Of a stretch of 64,000 bases of DNA, positions 12,705 through 23,544 are shown piece after piece. Position 1 is the stretch's first letter; each line of letters starts with the position of its first letter. A model generated the notes under the pieces. That model did no database searches and was not told the origin of the DNA. It was given only the letters and a program-made list of their open reading frames with translations. A program made the translations under genes and the position numbers. Source of the DNA: Alligator mississippiensis (Eukaryota > Chordata > Crocodylia > Alligatoridae); the NCBI RefSeq assembly GCF_030867095.1, contig NC_081831.1, positions 46,499,319-46,563,318 of the forward strand. Reading direction: 5' to 3'.

Positions 12705-13222
12705 GCCACGAGGAGGCCTTGCTTACGGGCAATGCTAAATACCCCGTAGACCGCGGGGGTATGAAAGTGTTTAGCATTCCTGCTGACAGCCGAGTCAGCA
12801 ACCAGGAGAATTCTGTTTCTGGGGCAGTTACCCAAATTCATCGTCATTACAATATTAATTTTGTGGCCCTCTACGTTGATGGAGCACAAACCCCAACAAA
12901 ACCCCTACAACCAGATTTTGAAAACGGTAACTGCGTGAAAGAATACATGCAGCTGGTACAGACAGCTGGTAAGCATACAAAAGACCGGTCCCTGATCATC
13001 AACCGTGAGGAGTTTGCTCTGGGGTACACCTTATTTGCCTTTGACCTGTTTCCTGACCAGGAGTGTGCTGATCATTATTCACTGATTAAAACTGGGAATC
13101 TGAGAGCAGAAATACGCTTTGCTGTGGCTTTGCCCACCACGGTTAACATGATCGTGTATGGGGTCTTTGACAACGTCATAGAAATAAATCAGAGAAGAAA
13201 CATCCTGTTTGACTATATGTGA
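12705..13222 (+). pseudogene. major capsid protein region, partial (copy A)
   Basis: This is the C-terminal portion of the double jelly-roll major capsid protein also seen at 52,369-53,679. Shared segments include YALLTANAKY-like residues, LQPDFENGNC, LIINREEFALGYTLFAFDL and MIVYGVFDNVIEINQRRN. It is the most diverged part of copy A. The reading is partial and broken. Confidence 0.85.
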
Positions 13223-13620
13223 AGATGGACACTGAACAGATCATCAGGGTTTTATTCTCAGACCCTTATGCCAAAGACACTTTCTTAGATGTTTTCCCCA
13301 GCGACTGGCTTCCTAAGACTCGGCAGTCTAAAAGGCCCCTGAGCTTGGTAGTCAACACACACCCACATTATCAACCCGGAGAACACTGGTTGGCTGTTTA
13401 CTTGGAGGATCAGAACAGCGGAGAATTTTTCGACTCGTACGGTCACCCCCCAAACAGCGCTCTCTTTCCTCAAAGCATTATGTTGTTTTTAAACAAGAAC
13501 GTCACCGGCACTGTTTCTCAAACGGAACAGTTACAACACCCCCAGTCCTTCGCCTGCGGATACCATTGTGTGTTTTTCCTACACCACCGTAGCAAGGGGC
13601 TGTCATTTGAACAGATTTAA
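13219..13620 (+). CDS. adenain-like cysteine protease (copy A)
   Basis: 133 codons, overlapping the end of the capsid region by four bases. In adenoviruses and Polintons this enzyme cleaves capsid precursors during virion maturation. The family pattern is visible: His56 in GEHWLAVYL, Asp72 in FFDSYGH and Cys113 in SFACGYHC. It differs from the copy B protease at only a few residues, mainly near the N-terminus and at the C-terminal edge. It marks the outer limit of the near-identical inverted arms. It is part of a fossil; expression is not implied. Confidence 0.88.
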   Translation: MKMDTEQIIRVLFSDPYAKDTFLDVFPSDWLPKTRQSKRPLSLVVNTHPHYQPGEHWLAVYLEDQNSGEFFDSYGHPPNSALFPQSIMLFLNKNVTGTVSQTEQLQHPQSFACGYHCVFFLHHRSKGLSFEQI

Positions 13621-13830
13621 AAATTGTATTATTCCGACGATTTAGCACAAAATGATAGGGTGGTGATGCATTTTGTAAAAGGTAAATATGAAAATTTCCG
13701 TGTGTCTGGGCCTGCTCAAAACATGTTTCAACATGCCCAGACATGTATTTCTTGCAATGACTTTCACGAATGCTTTGTCTAAATAAGACACTCAGCTGAT
13801 GCTGTGTAAATAAAGCTGTTGTTGTTTAAA

Positions 13831-13852
13831 TGTGTGTGTGTGTGTGTGTGTG
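13831..13852. repeat. (GT)n microsatellite between convergent gene blocks (copy A)
   Basis: Eleven GT units lie in the gap where the two Polinton gene blocks meet tail to tail. An AATAAA at 13,809-13,814 serves the plus-strand capsid/protease block. The same array and signal recur in copy B near 51,739-51,782. Confidence 0.9.
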
Positions 13853-13926
13853 CTTTCATTCAAAAAAATCCTCTATAGACAAAAATTTATAGCAGTAGAG
13901 AATAGTTTATTTCAAAGTGTAAAACT

Positions 13927-14631
13927 TTACAGGGGGAGCCAGTGGGGTTTAGAGACTATTTTTCGCTTCATAGGTGGCGTTGTTGGTGTTTCTTGGTCTG
14001 AGGCAGATGCTTTCAGACGTTCCAGATGATCACGATTCACAACGTTGCCCATAACAGAAGATGGTACGTTCAGCTCGGCCATGGCTTGCATAAAGATGTC
14101 CCAGCCTTTAGGCGGATGTTTAGTAGCCCCGGCGTGAGTCTGAAGGGTTCTCCGGACCAAGTCGAGCATGTTAGAACCCTTGACGAGCATCCCTTTGTAG
14201 ACAAAACCCCCTTGATCATCCCAAGAAGAAATATCCTTGTGCTGGCTCAGCTTAGTGAGCAGTACTTTAGCATTTTTCCTGTATCGGGTATGCACGTTAT
14301 CTAGTAGTTCCTGAACGATTGTGTCAGGGTTCGTGGGGGTTTCTAGGGGGTATCCGGCTTCTAGGGGTGTCTGTTCTGGCAGAAACAGGGTTAATTTCCC
14401 TCTGTCCAGATCACCCTGCTTTACATAGGTCAGGTATTTCTGAAGCACGGTGGCATACAGTTTAGCCTTATCATATTCTTCTAACCCCGGTCTTTGGAGA
14501 ATATTCCTCATTTCAGCATCCAATAAGCAGGTTGCCTCAGTTCTGATATTTTCCTGAGGCGGTTGGGTAGCCCTTAATTGTTCCAGTTCGTATTTGGGCA
14601 CCAGGTACATTTTTTCTGCGTGCTCCATCAC
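13927..14631 (-). CDS. conserved Polinton/adintovirus protein, 234 aa (copy A)
   Basis: Identical to the protein at 50,960-51,664 in copy B. It has MYLVPKYELEQL at the start, a helical central part and a basic KRKIVSKPHW tail. It overlaps the upstream 109-codon frame by four bases (ATGA), suggesting coupled expression. I recognise the pattern as a frequent companion of the ATPase in vertebrate Polintons but know no function. Confidence 0.75.
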   Translation of the reverse strand: MMEHAEKMYLVPKYELEQLRATQPPQENIRTEATCLLDAEMRNILQRPGLEEYDKAKLYATVLQKYLTYVKQGDLDRGKLTLFLPEQTPLEAGYPLETPTNPDTIVQELLDNVHTRYRKNAKVLLTKLSQHKDISSWDDQGGFVYKGMLVKGSNMLDLVRRTLQTHAGATKHPPKGWDIFMQAMAELNVPSSVMGNVVNRDHLERLKASASDQETPTTPPMKRKIVSKPHWLPL

Positions 14632-14957
14632 CGGCTGGCCAAAAGCCCCGTAACCAAAGGAAGAGCAAAACTTAACAGAGGTCCGATAAATCCCCCAGAC
14701 TGTTTCACCAGCTGTTTCTTTTTTTTAAGCGGTAGTCTTTTGTTACTTAGGTTTTTTATGATCCCGCGTCTCTTTTTTAGCACGCGAATTTGATGCGGTG
14801 TCAAAGGGATGTTTCCTTTTAAGGTGTTCAGAGCAATTTCTGAAATGGCTGCTATTAAATCATCAGAGGCGGAGCAGAGTATAGCTTTTCTCTGCTGTGG
14901 GGAGGATTGAAGAAGTAGTTTTAAGAGAGCCAGATTTCTTTTTACGCGGTTAGACAT
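14628..14957 (-). CDS. small basic conserved protein, 109 aa (copy A)
   Basis: Identical to the copy B protein at 50,634-50,963. It is lysine/arginine-rich (LKKRRGIIKNL, LKKKKQLVKQ) with a hydrophobic C-terminal stretch GPLLSFALPLVTGLL. The make-up suggests a small virion or DNA-associated protein, but this is inference. Confidence 0.72.
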   Translation of the reverse strand: MSNRVKRNLALLKLLLQSSPQQRKAILCSASDDLIAAISEIALNTLKGNIPLTPHQIRVLKKRRGIIKNLSNKRLPLKKKKQLVKQSGGFIGPLLSFALPLVTGLLASR

Positions 14958-15003
14958 GTTTCCCCTCCACCGTCCCGAGAGCTAAGAAGAGGCTGCCACT
15001 ACA

Positions 15004-15675
15004 TCATCTCTTTTTATTCCCACCTGCTGTTTTTTTAAAAGTGTAAGCAGCCAGTTGGTCGGGAGGAAAAAGCCCGGTTCTTAATCTAAAAGCAACCGGG
15101 GTAGAAGCATTTAGATCAACCACCAGATACCCGTAAGGTGTTTTAGTGGCATCCTCAAAAGCTTCTAGACAGAACTGGGTCTTACCCGGATACATCTGCC
15201 GCGCCAGGGACACGATCTGTAGCTTATCCCTGGGGTTTTTAAACAAAACCATGTATTTTGTGCTAAGAGCAATGGTGCGGCTCCTTTTCCCTTGACAGAA
15301 AACATTTTGAACTATATACATAATGCTCAGATTCCGATGATGCACGTACTTGGTAAAGGCTTTCTCGATTTCGCCGCTGTCACAGGCAGAGTCCATCAAA
15401 TCATCTACCACAACCATATTTATTTTATTAGGAGGAAACAAACAGTTGTCATTAAGACTGTCCGGTAGACCCTCCACAAACTTGATAAAAGGATGTTTAC
15501 AAAGCAGTTCTTCATACAAAGGCTGCCAACAGCTATAGCACCACACCACATTCTCAGGCATAACAGACAGCATTTTATCAGCGTGATCCAAAAGGTTTTT
15601 TATAAAGTAACTTTTACCACAGTTGCTAGGGCCTGCCAAAATCACAGAAAAGGGGTGCTTCCAACGCATATCCAT
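15004..15675 (-). CDS. packaging ATPase, FtsK/HerA-A32 type (copy A)
   Basis: 223 codons, identical to the copy B ATPase. Walker A GPSNCGKS is at residues 15-22 and Walker B MVVVDD at about 87-92. In related viruses it pumps the genome into the capsid. It lies directly downstream of the DNA polymerase with only a two-base gap. Confidence 0.93.
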   Translation of the reverse strand: MDMRWKHPFSVILAGPSNCGKSYFIKNLLDHADKMLSVMPENVVWCYSCWQPLYEELLCKHPFIKFVEGLPDSLNDNCLFPPNKINMVVVDDLMDSACDSGEIEKAFTKYVHHRNLSIMYIVQNVFCQGKRSRTIALSTKYMVLFKNPRDKLQIVSLARQMYPGKTQFCLEAFEDATKTPYGYLVVDLNASTPVAFRLRTGLFPPDQLAAYTFKKTAGGNKKR

Positions 15676-15677
15676 CT

Positions 15678-18600
15678 TTAAAAACCATAGGGGAGGCTGT
15701 TAAAGTTTTCTGTGAGGACCCTTTTGTCATAAACGACTTTCTGCGTTTTTCTCAAGGTTTTGGTTTCTATCGTCCACTTGCTTTTGTTCCTGACGATAGA
15801 GTGCTGTTGTATCACAATTGTTTTAGGGGTGTCCCCAGTGGAGTTTGCCCCATAATCTAGAACAAGATCTCTCAAAGGTTTCAAAATTGACTTTTTCACT
15901 GTTGGCCACATTCAGGGTAATCCCTTTCACCTTCAAGCAAACCTTTCCCCCAGACAACTTGTACCCGTGGGTTTTTGGACGGGCCGACACAAACTCTGTG
16001 ATGTGTTCATCTGGGGGGATTTCGCTGGTGAGCTCGCCTAAATAATCACCTAGCGGGGGATGCCAATCTCCCTCGCGGCTCACAAATATCACAGAATCTG
16101 TGTCGTGGTACAGACACCGGTCTTGCAAGCTGTCTAACAGGGCGTACAACTCTAAGCGTGCATAAGCGGTGGTGAAACAGGCTATAAAGATGTTTGTGTT
16201 ACCAGAGACCGTGTAACGCTCTTTGGCATGTTTCCAAGACACGCAGGCTGCCTCATCATCAATAAAGTCGCAAGATGAAATTTCATAGGCGGGAGAAAAG
16301 AGGTAGCCAAAGAGTTCTTCGGGGTCTCTAACGATACTGGTGTTGGGCAAGTTGGTTCTCTGACCGAATTTACCCCACAAAGAATTTAGAAACAATTTTG
16401 CTATTTGGCGCTTGGCAGGATTGGGTTTGATGTGCTCAGGGCGTAAGGTCACGCCTTCTTTTTGCAAGAAATTGGCCACGTATCTCTCTTGTTTTTCTAG
16501 GTCGGTACACCAGGCGGGGTAGCTCGAGGCTTCCTGCTTCTGCCGGAGGTGCATTTTTATGTACTCTGAAAAAAGGGTGCTAGACTTCTCAGCAAAATGC
16601 CAAACTTCATAGATTTGAGCTACTCTGTACCCCTTGGCGATAGCTTTATTCAATTCTGGTGTGCACCACGTGCCCAGGAGGGCCCTCTCTTCATCTGTGT
16701 GGTTGCACTTTTGCTGTCTTGTTTCCGCACAGAGGCGGCACAGCGTGAACATAAGTTTCCCATTCATCCTAGTGGGTAGCACGGGGAAAAAAAGACTTCG
16801 CGGTGGGTACAGTCTCACCCTGGCTATTCCAAAATAGCTCGACAGGGGTTGGAAATTGTCATGAATGATTTCAGGGTGTCCGATTGGGTATTCCTTCGTT
16901 TTGTTTATAAAGGGGTAAAGACTGGTAAAATCGTAATAGTGTATTTGTTCGCCAGGTTTAGTTTGGTAATATAGACAGATGGCATTAGTTCTGCCCCCAA
17001 AAAGAGCATCCCTAGGCACCAGTGGAGAAGGCAGTGGGGTTCTGCTTATAAAATCTGCCAACTCCCCATCCGTTTCTAACAGAGCCCTCCACTCATGCTC
17101 CCAAATGGTCCTAATGGTAAACCCTTCTCTCTTGAGATAATCGGTCTTGTGCAATGCCTGATAATTCAGAAACCCAAAGGTCGTCCCTGTCACAGGGTTC
17201 TGGTCTTTCTCATTGTAGCAAGTGACACAACCGTGGAAAAATCATCCGTTAAATTCAAACGCCGTAGGTTCCCCACCAATGTTGGCATAGCCGTCTAAAA
17301 AATAGGGACCTACATGAAATTCCCCACCCTGTAAGGCATGTTGAATTTGAATATTTTCTTTCTCCGATATGTACATTAGCCACTGAATAGATGGGGTTGA
17401 AAACCTCTTTTTCTGCCTGTGATAGTTGTCCGGGGGGAGAAGCGCTACGGTCTGTGGTTCCAAAAACATAAACCTGTACATGGCCATACAGACAGAGGCC
17501 AGCGTGATGTATTGAAAAGGATCTATGCAGCGTACTACATTTTGGAGTTCACCATCTACTTTCACTCTGTCTACCCGCCATGTCATTTTCATAAGCTCAT
17601 CCCTGTAGAGACAACAGGCCTCTTTCAAAATTTTTACATCCTGCTGGCAATAATAGGCCAGCTCCTTCTGCATGTCAAAGGTCTTATCGCGGTTATTCTG
17701 ATACCATTCTAAAAACTGTCCTTTCTCACCAGACATCATATTTTCAACGCCGTAGTACTCCATCTCTGGGAGAGGTCCCACATAGTTTTGGTTTTCTGCC
17801 GTGTTAAAAAAATGTGGGAAATAACCTTTGCATCCTTCAAATCCCATTGCCTGTGGAAGTCTGCTAAGTTTCATGGGCAAAAAGTTTAAAGAATCTATGA
17901 AATGGATGCCTAGCCTGGTGACTTCAATGCACATGAGTTTACCGCCCTGAGTGATTAGTTTCACACCCATTTTTTCCTTCAATAACTGGCTGACAACGAA
18001 GTAACCGTCGTAGCCTTTGGCGTTGTGAGCTATGAAGGTGTAGTCCTTGAACTTTTTATCCATAAAAACCTTAATAAAACCAGACAGACACTCTTCACCC
18101 TTAAACTCCCAAGTGCTTTCTGCCTTTTTGGGCTTAGCTTTACAAGCCCTTTGGGGGTTTTTGCCTGCATCTTTCTGAGGTTTTTTTTCCCCCTGTCTTT
18201 AGCTCCATTGCAAAAATATAGTTGGGCACATGCATACCCATCTCCTGCAAGCATTCAAAATCATAAAAAATGTACCCCTCGCCTTCTTCAGGCTCTTTAA
18301 TCTGGCGCATAAAGCACCAGTGTTTGTTTACATCCGTGATTTTCCCATAACACTGTTTGCACTGTCGCCCTTTGCACTCGTGCTTTTTGTCCACGTAAGA
18401 TTTACACTCTTCGCACAGAGTTTGAGTCAGACATTCAATCCTATTTTCAGAGGCCAGGGCCACGTGCTTTTCTAAGCACTCTTTGGAACGACAGAACAGT
18501 TTACAATTAGGGCACCGCTGTGTCCTGCCCACGTTTTCAGAGCAGTTTGGTCTCAGGCAAAGACGACGTCGGAACCTGCACGTGTGGCTATGGCTGTAAA

Positions 18601-20524
18601 CGTCTGACAAAGATCACAATAATTTATCATGCCAAACACATTTCTCACATCTAAAACACCATAATAATGTTCACCATGTAGCAGAAGAAAACAGGTGTCG
18701 GGGTACCTGGGCGTGTCCTGTGTTTTAAATAAACTCCACCCGGTTTTTTCCTTATGCATCACTATGTGAATGTTAACCTGCTCAAGGTCTTCAAACAAAG
18801 GTACTTGATGGAGCATAACCTTTTGATATATAGACAGTCCTAATTTCCTATACAGTTCTTTGGCACCATCTAGCAGTTCGACATCTCTGGCCCCTCTATG
18901 TTTTGTAACAGCCAATAGACTGCCTGCAAAGCACAGGTTAGTATCATAGGTATTCAAGTCTATTAAATACTTCCTCTTTTTAGTAATGATCTGGGAATAG
19001 GGGATAGAGCTTATAACTCTACGGCTCCCACCTCCCCGGCCTTTCACAACAATCACAACCAGCCAAAATGTTGAATCGAGCAATATTTCTCTCTGGCTTT
19101 GTAACAGCTTACTGAACCACTCTAAAAACAGCTCAGGGGTCATCTTGTTTAAATTAATAGCTCGAGAGTATAAGCAGTTTGACATACTATCTGCCTGAAT
19201 ACGTAACTGGGCATAATCGTTGCCTGTAAATCTCTGGCAGAGTTCTGCTACAATTTCTTCCACCCCATGGGTTATGGCTTCGTATGCCACGTGTAACGGC
19301 ACACGCTCCAGATTCACAAAACGGAACTCCTCAGTGTACCTCATGCCTCCAAACCTGGCTACAGACCACTCTTGCCTTCTCACCCGCACCATATGTACAT
19401 CCGGTAATACATCCTCTACTGACTCAGGAGACCGGGGGGCGCTTAAGGGGTCCTCTAAACTGTCTTCTACAACAGATTCGTTATTCCAACCCTCTGACCC
19501 CTCAGGTCTTGGTGGTGGGGAAGGTCTGGGAACATTTGAGGGACCCTCTAAGGGGCTTCCTAAACCATAGTCACCATCTCCCCTCTCTGGCTCTGTGGGT
19601 TCTGGTGAAAGGTCCGATCTGGGTGGCTGGGGTACATTTGAGGGACCCTCTAAAGGGGTTCCTAAACCATGTTTTCCATCCCCTCTCTCTGGCTCCGGGG
19701 GTTCTGGTGAAGGGTCAGGACTGATAGGAGGAGAAGTGTTTGAGGGATCCCTAGGGGATCTCTCTTTTTTTTTTTTCCTCAAACGGTGTTTAGCCTTCCC
19801 CACGCTCTTCTTTAACCAGGCCCTTACTTTTTTCCCCGCAAGCCACTTGCTGGTTGGCCAACCATTTTTACCCCCACGTTTACCATGACTCCCCCTCTTA
19901 TGATACAGACTACGCCTGCTGTCCGAATTACACAGACTACCTCCTTTCTGAGTAAAATTTACCCTTTTGCGCTGGTAGTAATCATGATCTTTCAAAGCGC
20001 TCTGCACACTCTTTCTGAGATGTATACGCCTACGTGTACCACTCCAAATCCCCCTCTTTTTTTCACAATAATCATGATCTTTCAAAGGGGTCTGCACACT
20101 CTTTCTGAGACGTATACGCCTGTGTGTACCACTCCAAACCCCCTTCTTTTTTTCACAATAATCATGATCTTTCAAGACAGGGTGTTTATACCCACCCCGA
20201 AAACCCACCCTCTTTTTTTTTTTCACAATAATTATGATCTTTCAAAAAAGGAGAAAGACTCTCCTCTTTTTGTAAATTGTGCGAGCAATCAGCCCTGGGT
20301 TTCTTATTCACAGGGTTCAGATCACCTGTTTTGGGTGTGTGAATCCTAGTCTTTTTACATGTGAGTTTCTCAGAGGTATGTGGCTTGTTTTCCTCTGAGG
20401 AATCGTACCCTTCTGTTCTGTCCCGTCCGTCTTCTGATCCTTGGGTGTTATGATCTGCAGGCTGTGCTTTTAGAGGTCTCTGCCCAGGTCCCTGCTCTTC
20501 TTCAGGTGTGGTGCGTGTGATCAC
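15678..20524 (-). pseudogene. family B DNA polymerase region with repeat-rich N-terminal extension (copy A)
   Basis: Inverted twin of 45,067-49,913. It carries the protein-primed polymerase signatures: exonuclease FYDFE, HNAKGYDGYFV and YYCQQDVKIL, then polymerase YYDFTSLYPF, LFLNSLWGKFG and YHDTDSVIF. A cysteine-rich stretch with CPNCKLFC and CEECKSY precedes the exonuclease. The N-terminal side has KDHDYCEKK repeats and an acidic proline-rich region. The region is broken; it is identical to copy B as far as I can compare. Confidence 0.92.
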
Positions 20525-20918
20525 TTAGGAAATATAACATTTATATCTCAGCATTGAGAATTCACTTTCCTCACACACTGTAAATTTAAAATTTGCTTAA
20601 CCCCTACACACAGATTCTCCTCCCACAGGAAACACACAGTTTCAGAAAAATTACCTTTTACTACTGGGTAAAAACATGACTGTATGTGCTTGTTCTGCTT
20701 TTCTATTTTAGAAGAAGAGGTTCTGTTTGAAAACAAACAGTTGTTATAACTTAGTGTGATTATAGCAACACTGCCACAAATAACCCGATCCTTTTAAAAT
20801 AATTGTTACCTTATTGTGGTAAAATGGCCTGGGGCTTCCCCACCTGATAAGCTCTCTGTAATATAAATGAAATGATACAATAAGTAAGTCCTCTGTATTA
20901 AAAATTAAACAATAGATT

Positions 20919-21770
20919 AAGGAAAATAGTGCATGTATAAAGTAAAATATAACTGTATTAAAATAGTCAGCACTAAAAGACAACCCACCCCCCTTTAGTC
21001 TTAAAAAATGTGGTGATCTGGACACACCGGGCCTCTTTTTTATCTTTATAACACACACCCCCATCACCCCTATACCATAACACAATCTGTGAGAATATAT
21101 CTTTTTACATTCAGTCTTTATTTCCCTTAAAAACTTTTATAATATTTTATTAGTTTATTTTGTTAATCCTTCTTCTAAGAAGTGTTTCTTATCATATCCA
21201 GTGACCATTATGCATTGTCAACCGGAAAATAGTGTATGTATAAAGCAAAATATAACTGTATTAAAATAGTCAGCGCTAAAAGACACCTCCACCCCCTTTT
21301 AGTCTTAAAACATGTGGCGATCTGGACTCACCAGGCCGCTTGTATTTTTATCTTTATGATACACACCCCCGTCACCCCTATACCATACACAATCTGTGAG
21401 AATATATATTTTAAAATTCAGTCTTTATTTCCCTTAAAAACTTTTATAATATTTATTTGTTTATTTTGTTAAACTTTCTTCTAAGAAGTGTTTCTTATCG
21501 TATCCAGTGACCATTATGCCTTGTCGGCCTTATCTTTACAGCAGGCCTTTTGGTAAGAGATAACTTATGGTCATTTTTTTTTTTTTGAGGTCTGTTTTAT
21601 CTTTATAACAAGACCCCCACACCACCCCACCCATACCATACAAAAGCTGTGAGAATATATGTTTTTAAATTCAGTCTTTATTTCCATTAAAACTTTTACA
21701 ATATTTTACTAGTTTATTTTGTTACCCCTTCTCCTAAGAAGGATTTTTATCATTTCTAATGACCATTAAG
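20919..21770. repeat. three tandem ~250-300-bp repeats in the non-coding gap (copy A)
   Basis: Inverted equivalent of 43,821-44,672. Each unit contains, on the minus strand, a TAATGGTCA start, a run of AAATAAAGACTGAAT and a TATATTCTCACAG stretch. The gap separates early-type genes from the polymerase block. A promoter, origin or leader role is possible but not shown. Confidence 0.8.
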
Positions 21771-21945
21771 TCTCATTGTTTTATCTTTACAAAAAAACCC
21801 TATATGTATGTGATAAGATATCCAAGACACTAAAGCAAATGCTAAAATACATTAGATGTAGAAAACTGTTGTTGTGTTTTACAGCCTCACATTCCCCAGT
21901 CTCCCACCCAGAACAGCAACAGAGGTACGCCCCAAACTCGTTTTG

Positions 21946-22530
21946 CTAATCCCTTCTCTTAAGCAGGGTTTTATAATCTCTAGCACCAATTAAGTGTTCA
22001 ATATGGGGTATGAATGTTTCATCTTCCTCAGTGATCAAATCATGAAGGGCAGCCTTAGGATCTTCTGCAGAATACACCGTGTTTAGAAGCTGTCTAACCT
22101 GAATTAAGTGTTTCTCAGTAATTCTGAGACTGTTCCTGGCAAACCCTATGATTATAACAGCATTGAAAATGCTATCAAGACATATTTCCTGGCAATGATC
22201 CTGAATTATTTTATTTATGTCTTCATCTAACCAAGCAATACATTCGTGGGGTTCTTGACCCCCTAAGTCAAATGTGCACCCCCGGCATAAGTCAAAAAGT
22301 CTCTGCCTCAAGCAGCATTTCATTATGCCATAAAAGGAAATGCGAACAAGAGACTTCATGAAAACTTTACGTTCACGTGATGTAAGAGCTTGTGTAGCTT
22401 CGATGCTGAGATGACTTCTTAACTCTTCAGCCTCATCAGGTCTTTGTTCTCTGCAGAAGCATACACTTCCTTCTGGTGTACTGGTGAGGAGGTTTTCTGG
22501 TGTCATTAAAAAGGCTTCATCTAGCTGCAA
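21946..22530 (-). CDS. early-type protein with Cys/His cluster, 194 aa (copy A)
   Basis: Identical to 43,061-43,645. It has a C-x2-C-x9-H-x-C cluster (CRGCTFDLGGQEPHEC). A splice-like pyrimidine tract and CAG precede the frame. Function not recognised. Confidence 0.65.
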   Translation of the reverse strand: MQLDEAFLMTPENLLTSTPEGSVCFCREQRPDEAEELRSHLSIEATQALTSRERKVFMKSLVRISFYGIMKCCLRQRLFDLCRGCTFDLGGQEPHECIAWLDEDINKIIQDHCQEICLDSIFNAVIIIGFARNSLRITEKHLIQVRQLLNTVYSAEDPKAALHDLITEEDETFIPHIEHLIGARDYKTLLKRRD

Positions 22531-22561
22531 AGAAATTCAAATAAAGGACTAAGTTAGTTAG

Positions 22562-22942
22562 CTACTTCCAAACACACACGTGCCATGAAGTGAACCCCAC
22601 CACTACCGTCACAACCCAAAGACCCCCACATTCATCCTCCAAGTCTCTTACCAGTCTCTCCTCTGCAGTGACCTGTACTTCACACGCAGGATCAGGTACA
22701 AAGGTACCATCTTCCAAAGTCTCAACGTCTGCTTCGAGGTCCTGGGTCTCCTCCAATTGCCTGTTCACAGGCTCTTCCCCGACAGGGTCAGGCTTCTCAA
22801 AGAGTCTTTGGGCAAGGAGCCGGGTCTCCTCCTCAAAACTATTTCTACGGTAACGCTTTCTATAAGGCCGTCTTGGTGGTGTAGTGAGTGGGCCTACAGG
22901 CATTGTGAAAGAATCCATATCTGCCCTTGCTTGCCTTAGCAC
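22562..22942 (-). CDS. early-type basic/acidic protein, 126-codon frame (copy A)
   Basis: Identical to 42,649-43,029. It has a basic RRPYRKRYRRNSF segment followed by an acidic QDLEADVETLED segment. It lies next to the terminal repeat, and a GTAAGA donor-like site occurs late in the frame. Function not recognised. Confidence 0.55.
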   Translation of the reverse strand: MLRQARADMDSFTMPVGPLTTPPRRPYRKRYRRNSFEEETRLLAQRLFEKPDPVGEEPVNRQLEETQDLEADVETLEDGTFVPDPACEVQVTAEERLVRDLEDECGGLWVVTVVVGFTSWHVCVWK

Positions 22943-23180
22943 GGTCTCAGATAAACAGAAGGGTCATTTGGGAAAGCAGATAGACCTAGTGGGTTTGCTG
23001 CCTAAACCCCACCCCCACTGTACTCATTCCAATTGGTTCAGGATTGTTCTTGGGAGGTCTGAGGCCTCTGAAACCACTGCCAATTGGTTGGGGGTGTTGG
23101 GGCAGGTTGTTAGAGGGGTCACATCACCACCCTACCACCCCATAGGTTACACCTGTGCTCCAGAGTAGGGGGGGTTAGAG

Positions 23181-23538
23181 TGGTCAGGGACCTGATAGGC
23201 CATAACAGCACCATGTGATCTAGGGCGGATCTTGGAGCATGAGGGGTTGGGCTTTGAGGGTCTGCCTGGGTTGTCCTTCTGATGTCATGAACCATGTGGT
23301 GTTGGTGTCACACACCACGTGATTGGGGTCAGGGGCGGAGTTGCTAATGTCATGCACCACGTGACCGGGGTTAGGGATGGAGTTGCTGATGTCATGCACC
23401 ACGTGACCAGGGTCAGGGGGTGTGGCTGGTGACATCACACACCATACAGGGGGAAAGGGGGCAGAGCGAAGGGGGCGGGACTTCCGATCCTGCCCACCTG
23501 TCACATTTGCATTGAAGGGCAGAGAGCCATATACTACT
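23181..23538. repeat. Polinton terminal inverted repeat, inner end of copy A
   Basis: About 358 bases, matching both terminal repeats of copy B. The end reads CATATACTACT (AGTAGTATATGG from the element's tip). It contains ~43-bp tandem units with CACGTG and TGACATCA-like cores. Its last ~45 bases match the outer end of copy B (56,662 side) better than the inner end at 42,052, a mark of past exchange. Confidence 0.9.
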
Positions 23539-23544
23539 CACATA
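23539..23544. other. relocated Polinton target-site duplication (CACATA)
   Basis: CACATA is the reverse complement of TATGTG at 56,663-56,668. Polintons duplicate 6 bases, so the partner of copy B's right-hand duplication now sits, inverted, beside copy A. Confidence 0.85.

Larger units (their letters stand above)
12705..23538 (-). mobile_element. Polinton/adintovirus-like element, copy A (partial fossil)
   Basis: Copy A is the reverse complement of copy B over its whole length: a position here plus its match there is always 65,591 from 13,219 to about 23,505, so there is no net indel. It keeps part of the major capsid region, the protease, two small conserved proteins, the packaging ATPase, the DNA polymerase, two early-type genes and one terminal inverted repeat. 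The integrase, penton-like and pVI-like parts are absent. Between about 13,610 and 23,235 I see no difference from copy B. Outside that core the copies differ by a few percent or more. It is partial and broken, with about as many breaks in the shared part as copy B. Confidence 0.93.

Noticed and set aside
19220-19888. Plus-strand frames opposite the copy A polymerase extension
   Set aside because: Antisense shadows of the proline-rich repeats; the same occurs at 45,703-46,371 in copy B.
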